Positions 19,286 to 27,731 of a stretch of 64,000 nt of DNA are shown piece after piece. The notes under the pieces are model-generated. The model was given only the letters and a program-made list of their open reading frames with translations, was not told the origin of the DNA and ran no database searches. The stretch lies in assembly GCA_905182135.1 (NCBI GenBank), contig CAJJAG010000003.1:310001-374000 (forward strand), read 5' to 3'. This DNA comes from an uncultured Acidimicrobiaceae bacterium. GTDB taxonomy: Bacteria > Actinomycetota > Acidimicrobiia > Acidimicrobiales > UBA10347. The number at the start of each line of letters is the position of its first letter. The first letter of the stretch is position 1. Position numbers and translations under genes: made by a program.

Positions 19286-20170
19286 ATGAGCGCACCTGTT
19301 CGATATATCGACCGTACTCGCGACTATTATTTGGGTCAGGGGTACGACAAACCGTACGAGTGGGCGCATCACGACGACGCTCCGTTTACCCCCTTGATTA
19401 AGCCGCTGGCCGAGTCTCGGGTTGCGATTGTGTCGACGTCTGACATCGCAATTAAAAAGCCGAATGGGGATCGCGATCGCGACAACGATTTCGCCGTTGG
19501 CAATGTCTATTCACTTCCGTCTGATACACCAATCGATCTGCTCTATTCGCGCCAAGAGCACTATGACCAGCATGCGACGACTCTCGACGACGTGAATGCG
19601 TACTACCCGGTGAGTCGACTAGGTGAACTCGTGGAACGGGGCCGGATCGGTGAGCTTGCCCCACGGTTTCATGGCGTATACACGGGCTATTCGAAACGTA
19701 AGACAGCCGAGGTAGACGCACCCGAAGTCCTGCGACGATGTATCGAAGACGAGGTCGACGTGGCGGTGATGACGCCGGTTTGACCGGTCTGTCACCAGAC
19801 CGTGAGTCTGGTTGCACGTCATCTCGAAGCGAACGGCATTCCCACCGTCATGTTCGGCACGGCCAAGGACATCGTTGAGCATTGTGGAGTTGCCCGGTTC
19901 GTCTTCCTTGACTTTCCGCTCGGCAATTCGTGCGGTCGTAGCTTTGACGCCGACCATCAGCATCAGACCTTGGAACTCGGCATGCACCTACTAGAGAACG
20001 CAACGGCGCCGCGCACCACCGTGCAGGCCAACGATATCTGGAGTGATGACGACGATTGGAAACGGCTGATCTTCACCGACGATCAGCCCTTCCTCAGCGG
20101 CGAGGCGCTCGAAAATTGGATGGCCGCCAAACAGCGCTACCGCGACAAGAAGGCTGCTGGAGAACTGTGA
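19286..20170 (+). CDS. GrdB-like selenoprotein (in-frame UGA as selenocysteine, residue 166)
   Basis: Read through the TGA at 19781-19783, this is one 294-residue protein of the glycine/sarcosine/betaine/D-proline reductase selenoprotein B family. Before the TGA it reads DVAVMTPV, after it PVCHQTVSLVARHLEANGIP, giving PV-U-PVC, a UxxC redox pair. Downstream conserved blocks follow without shift: EHCGVARFVFLDFPLGNSCG and RTTVQANDIW. The reading frame is identical on both sides, so no indel is needed. A hairpin of SECIS type follows the TGA. Start ATG 19286 (MSAPVRYIDRTRDYY) has GGGGAG two bases upstream. Family members with Cys at this position exist in organisms without selenium use (family knowledge). 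Automatic calling would split it at the TGA into two genes. The reaction of this stand-alone branch is not established; a glutaredoxin-like gene overlaps its end. Confidence 0.87.
19784..19812 (+). promoter_or_regulatory. Putative bacterial SECIS element
   Basis: Directly after the TGA at 19781-19783 the mRNA can form a seven-pair stem (ACCAGAC 19794-19800 with GTCTGGT 19806-19812) closed by the loop CGUGA. The loop begins 17 bases after the UGA and has G as its second base, in line with the bacterial SECIS consensus as I know it (small loop, early G, about 16-37 bases from the UGA). A competing stem, CGGTCTG/CAGACCG (19785-19791 and 19796-19802), excludes this one. Confidence 0.7.
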
Positions 20171-20418
20171 ACGACGACGTAACATCTCGAACTCTGACGG
20201 TCTTCTCGTCGCCGCTCTGTGGGCCGTGCGAGCAAATGAAGGCGTGGCTCAGGGAACGTGGCTATTCGTTCATCGTGCGAGATGTGATGATGGACGAAGA
20301 GGCTGGTGAGCTCTTGGAGTCGCACGGCATTCGCACGACGCCTGCCCTACAGGTTGGCGATCGTTTTGTCGTTGGATTAGACCTTGCGGCGATGGAAGAG
20401 GCTCTGGCCGACTGGTAG
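20167..20418 (+). CDS. Glutaredoxin/thioredoxin-like protein with CGPC motif
   Basis: 83 residues: VFSSPLCGPCEQMKAWLRER at the N-terminus, then RTTPALQVGDRFVVGLD (cis-Pro loop TPAL), the glutaredoxin/NrdH fold. The active site is the thioredoxin-like CGPC at residues 18-21. It starts with GTG overlapping the stop of the GrdB-like gene (GTGA), implying translational coupling. I infer that it supplies or removes electrons at the UxxC centre of that protein. The same frame is open back to 20056 but that part is out of frame with the selenoprotein and has no homology. Confidence 0.85.
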   Translation: MNDDVTSRTLTVFSSPLCGPCEQMKAWLRERGYSFIVRDVMMDEEAGELLESHGIRTTPALQVGDRFVVGLDLAAMEEALADW

Positions 20419-20424
20419 CACCGC

Positions 20425-21546
20425 TCATGACTCAACCCGCGAGTCAGGCGTTATTTCTCTGATGGTGAAGACTGCTGCTGCGGCACCGAGCATCAGGCCT
20501 GAGCTGACTAGTCCGAGCGCCATGGTTCCAGAGTTGTCCAGCAGCAGGCCTCCGATGAGAGGCCCCGCGACTCGTCCAATCGCCATCATTGCTTGAGCAT
20601 CGCCTGCCCGTTCTTCGGGGTAGACAGACGCTTGCGCTAACACTTCGAAGACGCCCGGTATTGCCATCCAATAGAAGAAGCCCCACGCAGTCACTGCGAT
20701 GAAGAACAAGACGCTGGTAAACGCAGTAGCCACAAAGAATGCGCAGAGTGCTGCCAGCGCCATCCATGGGCTGGGGATAGTACGGCGACCAGTCCAGCCT
20801 GCGGCAGGGATGCTGACGATGGCGTTCGCTGTATAGCCAATGGCTACCGCCGAGGCTGTGAGCCCAAGCTCGCGAGCTGCAATCGTCACGCCGAACTGAA
20901 TTACGGCCGAGCCACCGAGACTGAACATGGTCAGTGCAAGCAAGACAATTCGTGCTTGGATCACTGCGCCGTGGCGTGACTTCGGCTGCTGCTTTACACC
21001 GAGTGGAACACCACGAGCGAACATCAATGGGATCAGAGGCAAGAGCGCCAACAGCACGAATAGACCAGCCATGCCGAACGCATTGATGACTATGGCGACA
21101 GTGGGTGTGGCGCCAACAGCGATGACCGGGCCTACGACCGCGACTCGGGCCATGGTGTTCTTTTGGCCGAACGCGTTTGCCCACGCGAACCAGGTGATTG
21201 TGCCGATGGCTAGGCCACTGCCAAAACGCAACCCAAGCAATAGTGGGATGGGTGGCAGTAACGCCGATAACGCGTTGACAACAATAGCGAGGACCAGAGC
21301 ACTCACTAACACGCGGCGACTCGCTTGCAGGAACCTGCCAGCTGCCCATGACGCAATTGCGAAACCGCCGAGCTGACACATGCCAATCAATGATGCGACA
21401 GCTAAACCAACGTCATAGTCGTTGGCAACCTCGGGGATCAAAAACGGTGTGCTGACCAGGACAACTGTCGAAAAGCCGAGTGCCAGCAGCATCCCAGCCG
21501 AACGACGTATGTCGAGAGTGTTGCCCAGTCGAAACGGAATCTGCAT
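20425..21546 (-). CDS. MFS transporter
   Basis: 373 residues with about twelve hydrophobic helices. The first block runs GMLLALGFSTVVLVSTPFLI, the loop after helix 2 carries WAAGRFLQASRR (a divergent form of the MFS loop 2-3 motif), and PAAGWTGRRTIPSP is the equivalent in the second half. The family pumps small molecules using proton gradients; the substrate is unknown. It converges with the glutaredoxin gene (6 bases) and follows the acyl-CoA dehydrogenase on the same strand after 39 bases. Confidence 0.85.
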   Translation of the reverse strand: MQIPFRLGNTLDIRRSAGMLLALGFSTVVLVSTPFLIPEVANDYDVGLAVASLIGMCQLGGFAIASWAAGRFLQASRRVLVSALVLAIVVNALSALLPPIPLLLGLRFGSGLAIGTITWFAWANAFGQKNTMARVAVVGPVIAVGATPTVAIVINAFGMAGLFVLLALLPLIPLMFARGVPLGVKQQPKSRHGAVIQARIVLLALTMFSLGGSAVIQFGVTIAARELGLTASAVAIGYTANAIVSIPAAGWTGRRTIPSPWMALAALCAFFVATAFTSVLFFIAVTAWGFFYWMAIPGVFEVLAQASVYPEERAGDAQAMMAIGRVAGPLIGGLLLDNSGTMALGLVSSGLMLGAAAAVFTIREITPDSRVES

Positions 21547-21585
21547 TAGGAAGCGACACTACCGAATGTGACGCGGCGTTGGTTG

Positions 21586-22839
21586 CTAGTTGGCGCGGCG
21601 GGTTTCGTTCCAGGGGCCTTCATCGGCTCGGGGTTCCTTGGGGAGCCCCAGCACTCGTTCCCCGACAATATTGCGCTGGATTTCGTTGGACCCTGAATAA
21701 ATTGATGCTGGGCGAGCCCCGAGAAAATGGTCGGCCATGGCCTTAGATGAGCGGGGGTCACCCTTGGTTTCGGTGAATACCGGTGACAGGGGAGCTTCCC
21801 CGCTGGGGGCCATGCCGGCAGATCCGTAGAGATGCAGCCCAATCTCGGTCATGCGCTGGAACAGTTCGCTCCACAGCAGTTTGTTGATTGAACTCTCGGG
21901 ACCGAGAACCTGGTCGCCAAGTATCTGGGTGAGTGAACGCATGCCCAAGAACCGCAGGACTTGGACCTTGGAGTGGCACCATGCAAGATCTTGGCGAACA
22001 ATCGGGTCGTCGATTTTGCCTGTTGATCGAGCTATGTCTACAAGTCGGTCAAACACACCTTGCATCCGCAGCGAGACCGTCGTTGCGTCGTCGCCGCGTT
22101 CATAGGCGAGGAGTTGGTTGGTGACTCGCCAGCCGTCGTTAACGTCGCTGATGACATTGGCAATTGGTGCGCGGGCGTCGGTGAAGAACACCTCGTTGAA
22201 ATCGTGGCTGCCGACGATATTGATGATCGGCCTGACTTCTATGCCGGGCTGATCCATGGGGCACAGGATGAAGGAGATGCCGCGGTGCTTTGGAGCGGTG
22301 GGGTCGGTGCGGCAGAGTGCGAAAATCCAGTTCGCAGTGTGACCCTCTGATGTCCATATTTTCTGACCATTAATGATCCATTCGTCACCGTCGGCAATGG
22401 CACGGGTGCTGAGCGATGCAAGGTCTGAACCGGAGTTCGGTTCGGAGTAACCCTGGCACCAGCGGTCCTGACCGGAAAGAATCCGAGGCAAGAACGTCTT
22501 CTTCTGTTCTTCGGTGCCGAGCACCATAAGGGTGGGGCCGATCATGCCGATGCCGAAACCATCGTTGGGTCCACCAGTGGGCACGCCGGCTCGGGCAAAT
22601 TCTTCGTGGAGGATGACCCGCTCGATAGCCGATAATCCACCACCGCCATACTCCGTCGGCCATGCGGGAGCTATCAGATTGTTATCGCTCAGAAGTGCTC
22701 GCCAGTTGTCGACGAAGGCTTCGCGTTGATCATAAGGAAGCCCGCGTAATCCCGACCATTCGGTTGGCAGGTGTTCGGTCAGGAATGTCTGAATTTTCGC
22801 ACGGTATTGCTCGGCTTCGTCTGAATAAGTCGGATCCAT
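21586..22839 (-). CDS. Acyl-CoA dehydrogenase family protein
   Basis: 417 residues, FAD-dependent alpha,beta-dehydrogenation of an acyl-CoA. Visible: FLTEHLPTEWSGLRGLPYDQ in the N-terminal helical domain, QGYSEPNSGSDLASLSTRA at the FAD/substrate interface, INGQKIWTSEGHTANW in the beta-domain, and the C-terminal GSNEIQRNIVGERVLGLP. This longer N-terminal type is common in actinobacterial steroid and lipid catabolism (FadE-like). ATG 22839 has GAGGTAAC just upstream; the frame continues to 22983 without homology. Confidence 0.92.
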   Translation of the reverse strand: MDPTYSDEAEQYRAKIQTFLTEHLPTEWSGLRGLPYDQREAFVDNWRALLSDNNLIAPAWPTEYGGGGLSAIERVILHEEFARAGVPTGGPNDGFGIGMIGPTLMVLGTEEQKKTFLPRILSGQDRWCQGYSEPNSGSDLASLSTRAIADGDEWIINGQKIWTSEGHTANWIFALCRTDPTAPKHRGISFILCPMDQPGIEVRPIINIVGSHDFNEVFFTDARAPIANVISDVNDGWRVTNQLLAYERGDDATTVSLRMQGVFDRLVDIARSTGKIDDPIVRQDLAWCHSKVQVLRFLGMRSLTQILGDQVLGPESSINKLLWSELFQRMTEIGLHLYGSAGMAPSGEAPLSPVFTETKGDPRSSKAMADHFLGARPASIYSGSNEIQRNIVGERVLGLPKEPRADEGPWNETRRAN

Positions 22840-22911
22840 GGTGTTACCTCTGAACGTACGTGGTGTTACGAAGCTAGTGGTAAAGCCGATAGCCAGTAGC
22901 TTCGGGCTGTT

Positions 22912-24150
22912 GTGACTATCACCAATCCTCCTCCTGCTGTCCTCCTGGCGACGACGCCCTTCTTGGCGTTTAGAGCGCGCCATTTTGGGTTGGTTTGGTT
23001 AAGCGGACTCATCTGGCATTTGTGCCGATGGGGCGTGGCGTTTCTTGGTACCTACTTGATCAACGAGCTGACTGGCTCACCCCGACTCGTGCAGTTGGCA
23101 GGCACAACGTTGTACGCCCCTCTGCTGATTGGTGGCGTGATCGGCGGCGTGCTATCTGACCGGATCGACCGACTCGCCACGGTGCGAATCCAGATGGCTG
23201 CGATGGTGCCGATAACTGTCTTGATCGGGATGCTGGTGCGGTCGGGCCACATCGCGGTCTGGATGCTCTACATCTACATGTTCATTGTCGGCTTTGGGTG
23301 GGTAAGCGACATGACCAGTCGGCGGGCGCTCGTGTTTGACCTTGTTGGCGATGCTCTGCTCGACAAGGCCATGGCTATGGAGGCAATGAGCCTGGCGATG
23401 GGGATGGTCTTCGGCGCTCTGGTTGGTGGGTACGCCGTCGAATCGGTCGGTATCGGCGCTGCGTACTTTGCTATCGCTGGCTTTGCGTTTTTGGCGATGC
23501 TTGTGCTGATGCCGGTCACAAGCCCGACACCTCGGGCCGCACGCGAAAAGACGCCGAGCGACGGGCCGACTGTGCGTGAGCTGATTCGTCACCGTGGGCT
23601 GATTAGCATCCTTGGTGTCACGGTGATCGCGAACTTCTTCTTATTTGCCTACTTCCCGATCATCCCCGTGATCGCCGAGGACCTCGATGCATCACCCCTG
23701 CAAGTCGGCTTGTTGGCCGCCGGTACGGGTATGGGCATGATGACCGGATCGCTAGTGATGGCCCGGATGACACCACGCCACAGGGGCCGGGCCTACCTTG
23801 CTGGTCTGGTGGTCGCGTTCGGTTTTCTCATCTTGTTTGCGATAGGAACGAGTTACTGGTTTGTGTTCGCTGCCATTGTCGCATCGGGCGTCGGAAGTGG
23901 CGTCTTTGGTGCCACCCAGTCAACGTTGGTAGTCGCAGCAGTACCCGAGGCATCTCGGGGTAAGGCCCTGGGACTCTTGTCGATGGCCATTGGAGGGTTG
24001 CCGCTTGGCATGTATGTGCTGGGCGAAGTCGCCGAAGCAACCAGCCCAACGACCGGACTGCTGATCAATGCGATTGGGGGCGCGGTCGTGCTTGGAGCGT
24101 GGGTGATGTTTCGACCTGAGGTTGCTTCGATGACCGACGAGCAACTTTGA
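22912..24150 (+). CDS. MFS transporter (EntS/MFS_3-like)
   Basis: 412 residues, twelve predicted helices. FRARHFGLVWLSGLIWHLC and GGVIGGVLSDRIDRLATVRI (the D-R-x-D-R loop) resemble the EntS/MFS_3 exporters of siderophores and macrolides. The start is GTG 22912, divergent from the acyl-CoA dehydrogenase with 72 bases between. Substrate not determinable. Confidence 0.87.
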   Translation: MTITNPPPAVLLATTPFLAFRARHFGLVWLSGLIWHLCRWGVAFLGTYLINELTGSPRLVQLAGTTLYAPLLIGGVIGGVLSDRIDRLATVRIQMAAMVPITVLIGMLVRSGHIAVWMLYIYMFIVGFGWVSDMTSRRALVFDLVGDALLDKAMAMEAMSLAMGMVFGALVGGYAVESVGIGAAYFAIAGFAFLAMLVLMPVTSPTPRAAREKTPSDGPTVRELIRHRGLISILGVTVIANFFLFAYFPIIPVIAEDLDASPLQVGLLAAGTGMGMMTGSLVMARMTPRHRGRAYLAGLVVAFGFLILFAIGTSYWFVFAAIVASGVGSGVFGATQSTLVVAAVPEASRGKALGLLSMAIGGLPLGMYVLGEVAEATSPTTGLLINAIGGAVVLGAWVMFRPEVASMTDEQL

Positions 24151-24200
24151 TGATCGACGAGTAATACCGATAACTGGTTACGAGAAGCCTGGCGGGGATC

Positions 24201-24254
24201 AGGTGCCGGTGCAGATCGCCGTGTACTGCCCGAGAAAACCGGTTGCACCTTTTT
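24201..24254 (+). terminator. Possible intrinsic terminator after the MFS gene
   Basis: Arms AGGTGC and GCACCT with inner CGGT/ACCG pairs enclose a loop of more than 20 bases and end in TTTTT. The long loop and a three-base bulge make it a weak candidate. Confidence 0.35.
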
Positions 24255-24308
24255 GTGTCCACAACTCGCAACCGTGCGACGATTGTGATGTCACTCAGAG
24301 GATCGATC

Positions 24309-26723
24309 ATGTCTGAGTGTCCCGGGGGCAACGACATGAGAGACGCGGACATGGCTGAGGGAGCACTAGCGGGATTACGAGTCGTCGATCTAACCGATGA
24401 CTCGGGGCGGTTTGCCACCAAGCTGTTGACCGAACTCGGCGCTGACGTCGTTCGAGTGACAACCACGGGCTCACCCGGTAAAACGATGGTTGACCCGGTG
24501 GCTGCTGCCCGGGGTGGGGTACTTGACTGGTGGTACGACGGCGGCAAGCGTCGCTGCATCGCCGACCTCGATACTGAGGCAGGACGCGACACGTACCGGC
24601 AGCTGTGTGCTGCTGCTCACCTGGTCATCGAGACTGAGCCAGCCGGCCGACTCGCCTCGTATGGCATTGATCATGACGACCTGCTGGCCCTTCAACCGAC
24701 GCTCGTGCAGGTTTCACTGACACCATTCGGGCGCACTGGACCAAAGTCCAACTGGGTCACTTCAGACCTGGTGTCGGCAGCACACGGTGGCTTTATGGCA
24801 GTCACAGGTTTGCCCGATCGACCATTAAACGTCTGGGGCCGTCAGGCGTATAATCACGCTGGCTTCACTGCCGCGATTGCGGGTCTCTCGGGTGTCCGTG
24901 CCGCTCGGGTCGATGGGCACGGACGCCATTTTGATGTGTCGATACACGAGTCGGTCACCGGTTCGATCGAGAATATTTTCATGCAATATTTCTTCGACGA
25001 CCTGTTGCCCACCATGTCGAAGGTCGCCCAACGACAAGGAGCGCTGCATTGGTTGCGGGCCTACGATTTAGCCGAATGTAAAACGGGCTACGCCATGATT
25101 ACACCCACACCAACACCCGAGTTGTTCGTGAACTGGATGGTTGAGGCTGGTCACGAGCCTGCTGTTGCATTCACTGGGATGGACCTAGCCGAGATGCTCG
25201 ATCGCGTCGACGAGCTCATGAGTTGCATCCGCGATTTCGTCATCAACTACGACGCCATGGACCTCTGGTGGGAGGCACAAGCTCGGCACTGCGCTCTTGG
25301 TGGAGTGCACGATGTGCCTGCGGTGGCCCAGGTCCCGCAGTACGAGCATCGCCAACTTTTCCAGAACGCTGAACTTGATGACACCGTGGTGCGGGCCCCC
25401 GCCCGCATGGTGGTGATGAGCGAGACACCTGCCTCGCCGATTAAACCGCCAGCCGGCGACGACACCGCCCTGGACGAATTGCTCGCGGAGTGGGGCGCAG
25501 CTCGAGCAGCAGCGCCCTCGCCTGTTGCAGCACCGGGCGATCGGCTGGCACGGCCACTTGAGGGCCTCCGTATTGCTGACTTCACCTGGGTGCTGGCCGG
25601 CCCGTTCTGCACACGCATGTTGGGTGACCTGGGGGCCGACGTGATTCGTCTCCAGAACGAGGAACGCTCCACACTCGTGAACCGCCCCGACTATCCGTAC
25701 TATTTTGTCTGGAATCGGTCGAAGCGAAGCGCAACTATTGACATGAAACATCCACAGGCTCTGGCGGCTGCTCGACGACTGATCGAGAACTGCGACGTGT
25801 TGATCGAGAACTACAGCGCAGGGGTGCTCGAGGCGTGGGGCCTGGACTACGAGACGGTGCATGTGTGGAACCCGCGGTTGGTCTATGTGACCATGTCAGG
25901 TTGTGGTCATGATGGGCCATGGAAGCATGTCATTTCGTACGCGCCGACGGTGCACGCGCTGTGCGGCATCACCCATCTCACCAATTTCGCCGACCGAGGT
26001 GATGTCGGAGCAGGGTTTTCTCTCAACGATCACCTGGCCGGTTACAGCGCGGCGGTGACCACACTTGCTGCGCTTGCAGCACGTGAACGCACTGGCCGGG
26101 GCCAGAAGATAGACATGGCTCAGCTCGAGATTGGTACCTATTGCATCGGGCCAGCACTGATCGACCACTTCGCCAACGACCGAGCAGCACAACCAGCCGG
26201 TAATACTGATGGACTACATGACCATGTTCCGAACGAGGTGTACGCGACCTCAGATGGCTTCGTTGCCGTGTCGGTGACCTGTGACCAGCAATGGCCGTCA
26301 CTCGTGGACATCGTCGGCGCCGAGTTCTCTGACCCTGCGCTGGCTGACGAGCAAACCCGCCGGCAGCGCCGATCCGAAATAGATGCCGTGTTGAGCGCAT
26401 GGGCAAGTGATCGCACCGCCGACGAGGCCATGTCGACCCTGCAGGCCGTAGGCATCCCGGCAGGATCGGTACAACACGCTGGCGAGTTGTTTGTCGATGA
26501 TCCACAGCATCGAGCTCGAGGGTTTTGGCAGGAGGGCGAACACGCGGTCTTCGGCCACCGGCATATGGACACTTTTCCTTCATTGATCGACGGCCAGCGC
26601 GTTGGGGTTGGTCGCTTATCGCCGGCGTACCTGGGTGAGCACAACTTCGATGTCTGGACTGAGGTGGCGGGCTACGAGTTCGAAGAGGTCGCCACCGGCA
26701 TGGCCGAGGGTTTGTTCAGTTGA
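24309..26723 (+). CDS. Tandem (fused) CaiB/BaiF CoA-transferase
   Basis: About 804 residues made of two CaiB domains in tandem. The first begins LAGLRVVDLTDDSGRFATKL near residue 17 and contains DWWYDGGKRRCIADLDTEAG; the second begins LEGLRIADFTWVLAGPFCTR near residue 415 and has CDVLIENYSAGVLEAWGLDY and RTGRGQKIDMAQLE. Normal enzymes interlock two 400-residue chains, so a fusion may fix a heterodimer of two unequal halves. In the second half the expected catalytic Asp is in FSLNDHLAGYSA; the first half has NVWGRQAYNHAGFTA there with no Asp in that position, suggesting only one active site. ATG 24309 has AGAGG seven bases upstream. LivH follows after 30 bases. Confidence 0.88.
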   Translation: MSECPGGNDMRDADMAEGALAGLRVVDLTDDSGRFATKLLTELGADVVRVTTTGSPGKTMVDPVAAARGGVLDWWYDGGKRRCIADLDTEAGRDTYRQLCAAAHLVIETEPAGRLASYGIDHDDLLALQPTLVQVSLTPFGRTGPKSNWVTSDLVSAAHGGFMAVTGLPDRPLNVWGRQAYNHAGFTAAIAGLSGVRAARVDGHGRHFDVSIHESVTGSIENIFMQYFFDDLLPTMSKVAQRQGALHWLRAYDLAECKTGYAMITPTPTPELFVNWMVEAGHEPAVAFTGMDLAEMLDRVDELMSCIRDFVINYDAMDLWWEAQARHCALGGVHDVPAVAQVPQYEHRQLFQNAELDDTVVRAPARMVVMSETPASPIKPPAGDDTALDELLAEWGAARAAAPSPVAAPGDRLARPLEGLRIADFTWVLAGPFCTRMLGDLGADVIRLQNEERSTLVNRPDYPYYFVWNRSKRSATIDMKHPQALAAARRLIENCDVLIENYSAGVLEAWGLDYETVHVWNPRLVYVTMSGCGHDGPWKHVISYAPTVHALCGITHLTNFADRGDVGAGFSLNDHLAGYSAAVTTLAALAARERTGRGQKIDMAQLEIGTYCIGPALIDHFANDRAAQPAGNTDGLHDHVPNEVYATSDGFVAVSVTCDQQWPSLVDIVGAEFSDPALADEQTRRQRRSEIDAVLSAWASDRTADEAMSTLQAVGIPAGSVQHAGELFVDDPQHRARGFWQEGEHAVFGHRHMDTFPSLIDGQRVGVGRLSPAYLGEHNFDVWTEVAGYEFEEVATGMAEGLFS

Positions 26724-26753
26724 TCTTGTTTTTTCCCCAAGGGACGTGATCGG

Positions 26754-27731
26754 ATGGACCTCTTCATCCAACGATGCTTCGATGGTTTGTTCAACGGAGC
26801 TATTTACGCATCTCTGGCGCTCGCGCTCGTCATGCTCTTTCGGGCCACCGGACTGTTGAATTTTGCCTTGGGTGAAATCGGTATGGTCGGCGGATACACA
26901 TCGCTGGTCATGCTGACTCCGGCTGTCGGGGTGTCTGCGGCCGCGGCCGGCGGCGGCGGGTTCCGCTTTCCAGTAGCGGGAACCTCGTTTGCGTCACGAC
27001 TGCCAGGTCACCCCTATCCCGTTTTGGTTGCCATCGCTGTTGGGGTTCTAACCAGCGCGCTACTTGGCGTTCTGCTTCAGCGGCTTGTGCTCTATCGACT
27101 GCGCAACCGATCCGACTTTGTGAAAGTCAATGCGACCATCGCATTATTACTCGCGCTCACAGGCCTTGTGAGCGAAGTATGGGGTGGCGCTGCGCAGCGG
27201 TATCCGTCGGTTTTTCCCAACGAACCCACCGATTATGTGAATGTGTTTGGTGGCCGGCTTCGTTACACAACACTTGGCGCATGGGCGGTGCAGTTGTTCC
27301 TGCTGCTGCTTCTGGGAGTCCTCATAAATCGAACGAAGACCGGTCTGGCCTTTCGGGCCATTACGAGTAATGCTGAAGCCGCCTCGCTCATGGGAATCCG
27401 GGTGCAGCGAACGCTGGCCATTGGGTGGGCGGTGTCGTGTGGTATCGGGGCATTAGCGGTGTCACTTGTGGCGGCGTCGACGATCTTGCGCCCGGGAATG
27501 ATGGTGACCGTGCTCATTCTGGCGTTCGCTGCCGCAACGATCGGTGGTCTGGACAGCCCGAAGGGTGCTGTGGTGGGTGGGGTTATCGTGGGCCTGACGC
27601 AGTCTCTCGTACCGGGATATACACCGTTTCCAAGTGAGCTCGCCGTTGTGCCGCCCTTTCTGGTCATGACGATTCTGTTGATGTTTCGGCCGACCGGGCT
27701 CTTTGGCACCTCACGGGTGGTGCGTGTATGA
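26754..27731 (+). CDS. Branched-chain amino-acid-type ABC permease, LivH family
   Basis: 325 residues with about eight membrane helices. FDGLFNGAIYASLALALVML, LLNFALGEIGMVGGYTS and AFAAATIGGLDSPKGAVVGG are conserved LivH blocks (the last near the ATPase coupling loop). Systems of this type import branched-chain amino acids, amides, urea or aromatic acids with LivM, two ATPases and a periplasmic-type binding protein. It overlaps livM by four bases (ATGA). No ATPase or binding protein is adjacent, so partners must be encoded elsewhere or shared. Confidence 0.9.
   Translation: MDLFIQRCFDGLFNGAIYASLALALVMLFRATGLLNFALGEIGMVGGYTSLVMLTPAVGVSAAAAGGGGFRFPVAGTSFASRLPGHPYPVLVAIAVGVLTSALLGVLLQRLVLYRLRNRSDFVKVNATIALLLALTGLVSEVWGGAAQRYPSVFPNEPTDYVNVFGGRLRYTTLGAWAVQLFLLLLLGVLINRTKTGLAFRAITSNAEAASLMGIRVQRTLAIGWAVSCGIGALAVSLVAASTILRPGMMVTVLILAFAAATIGGLDSPKGAVVGGVIVGLTQSLVPGYTPFPSELAVVPPFLVMTILLMFRPTGLFGTSRVVRV

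Noticed and set aside
19802-20170. Independent gene starting at the internal GTG after the TGA
   Set aside because: It would lack the first half of a single-domain family and starts inside the SECIS-like hairpin without a ribosome binding site; read-through as a selenoprotein explains everything.
22840-22983. Longer N-terminus for the acyl-CoA dehydrogenase
   Set aside because: ATG 22839 has a good ribosome binding site and family alignment; the extension crosses the divergent MFS start.
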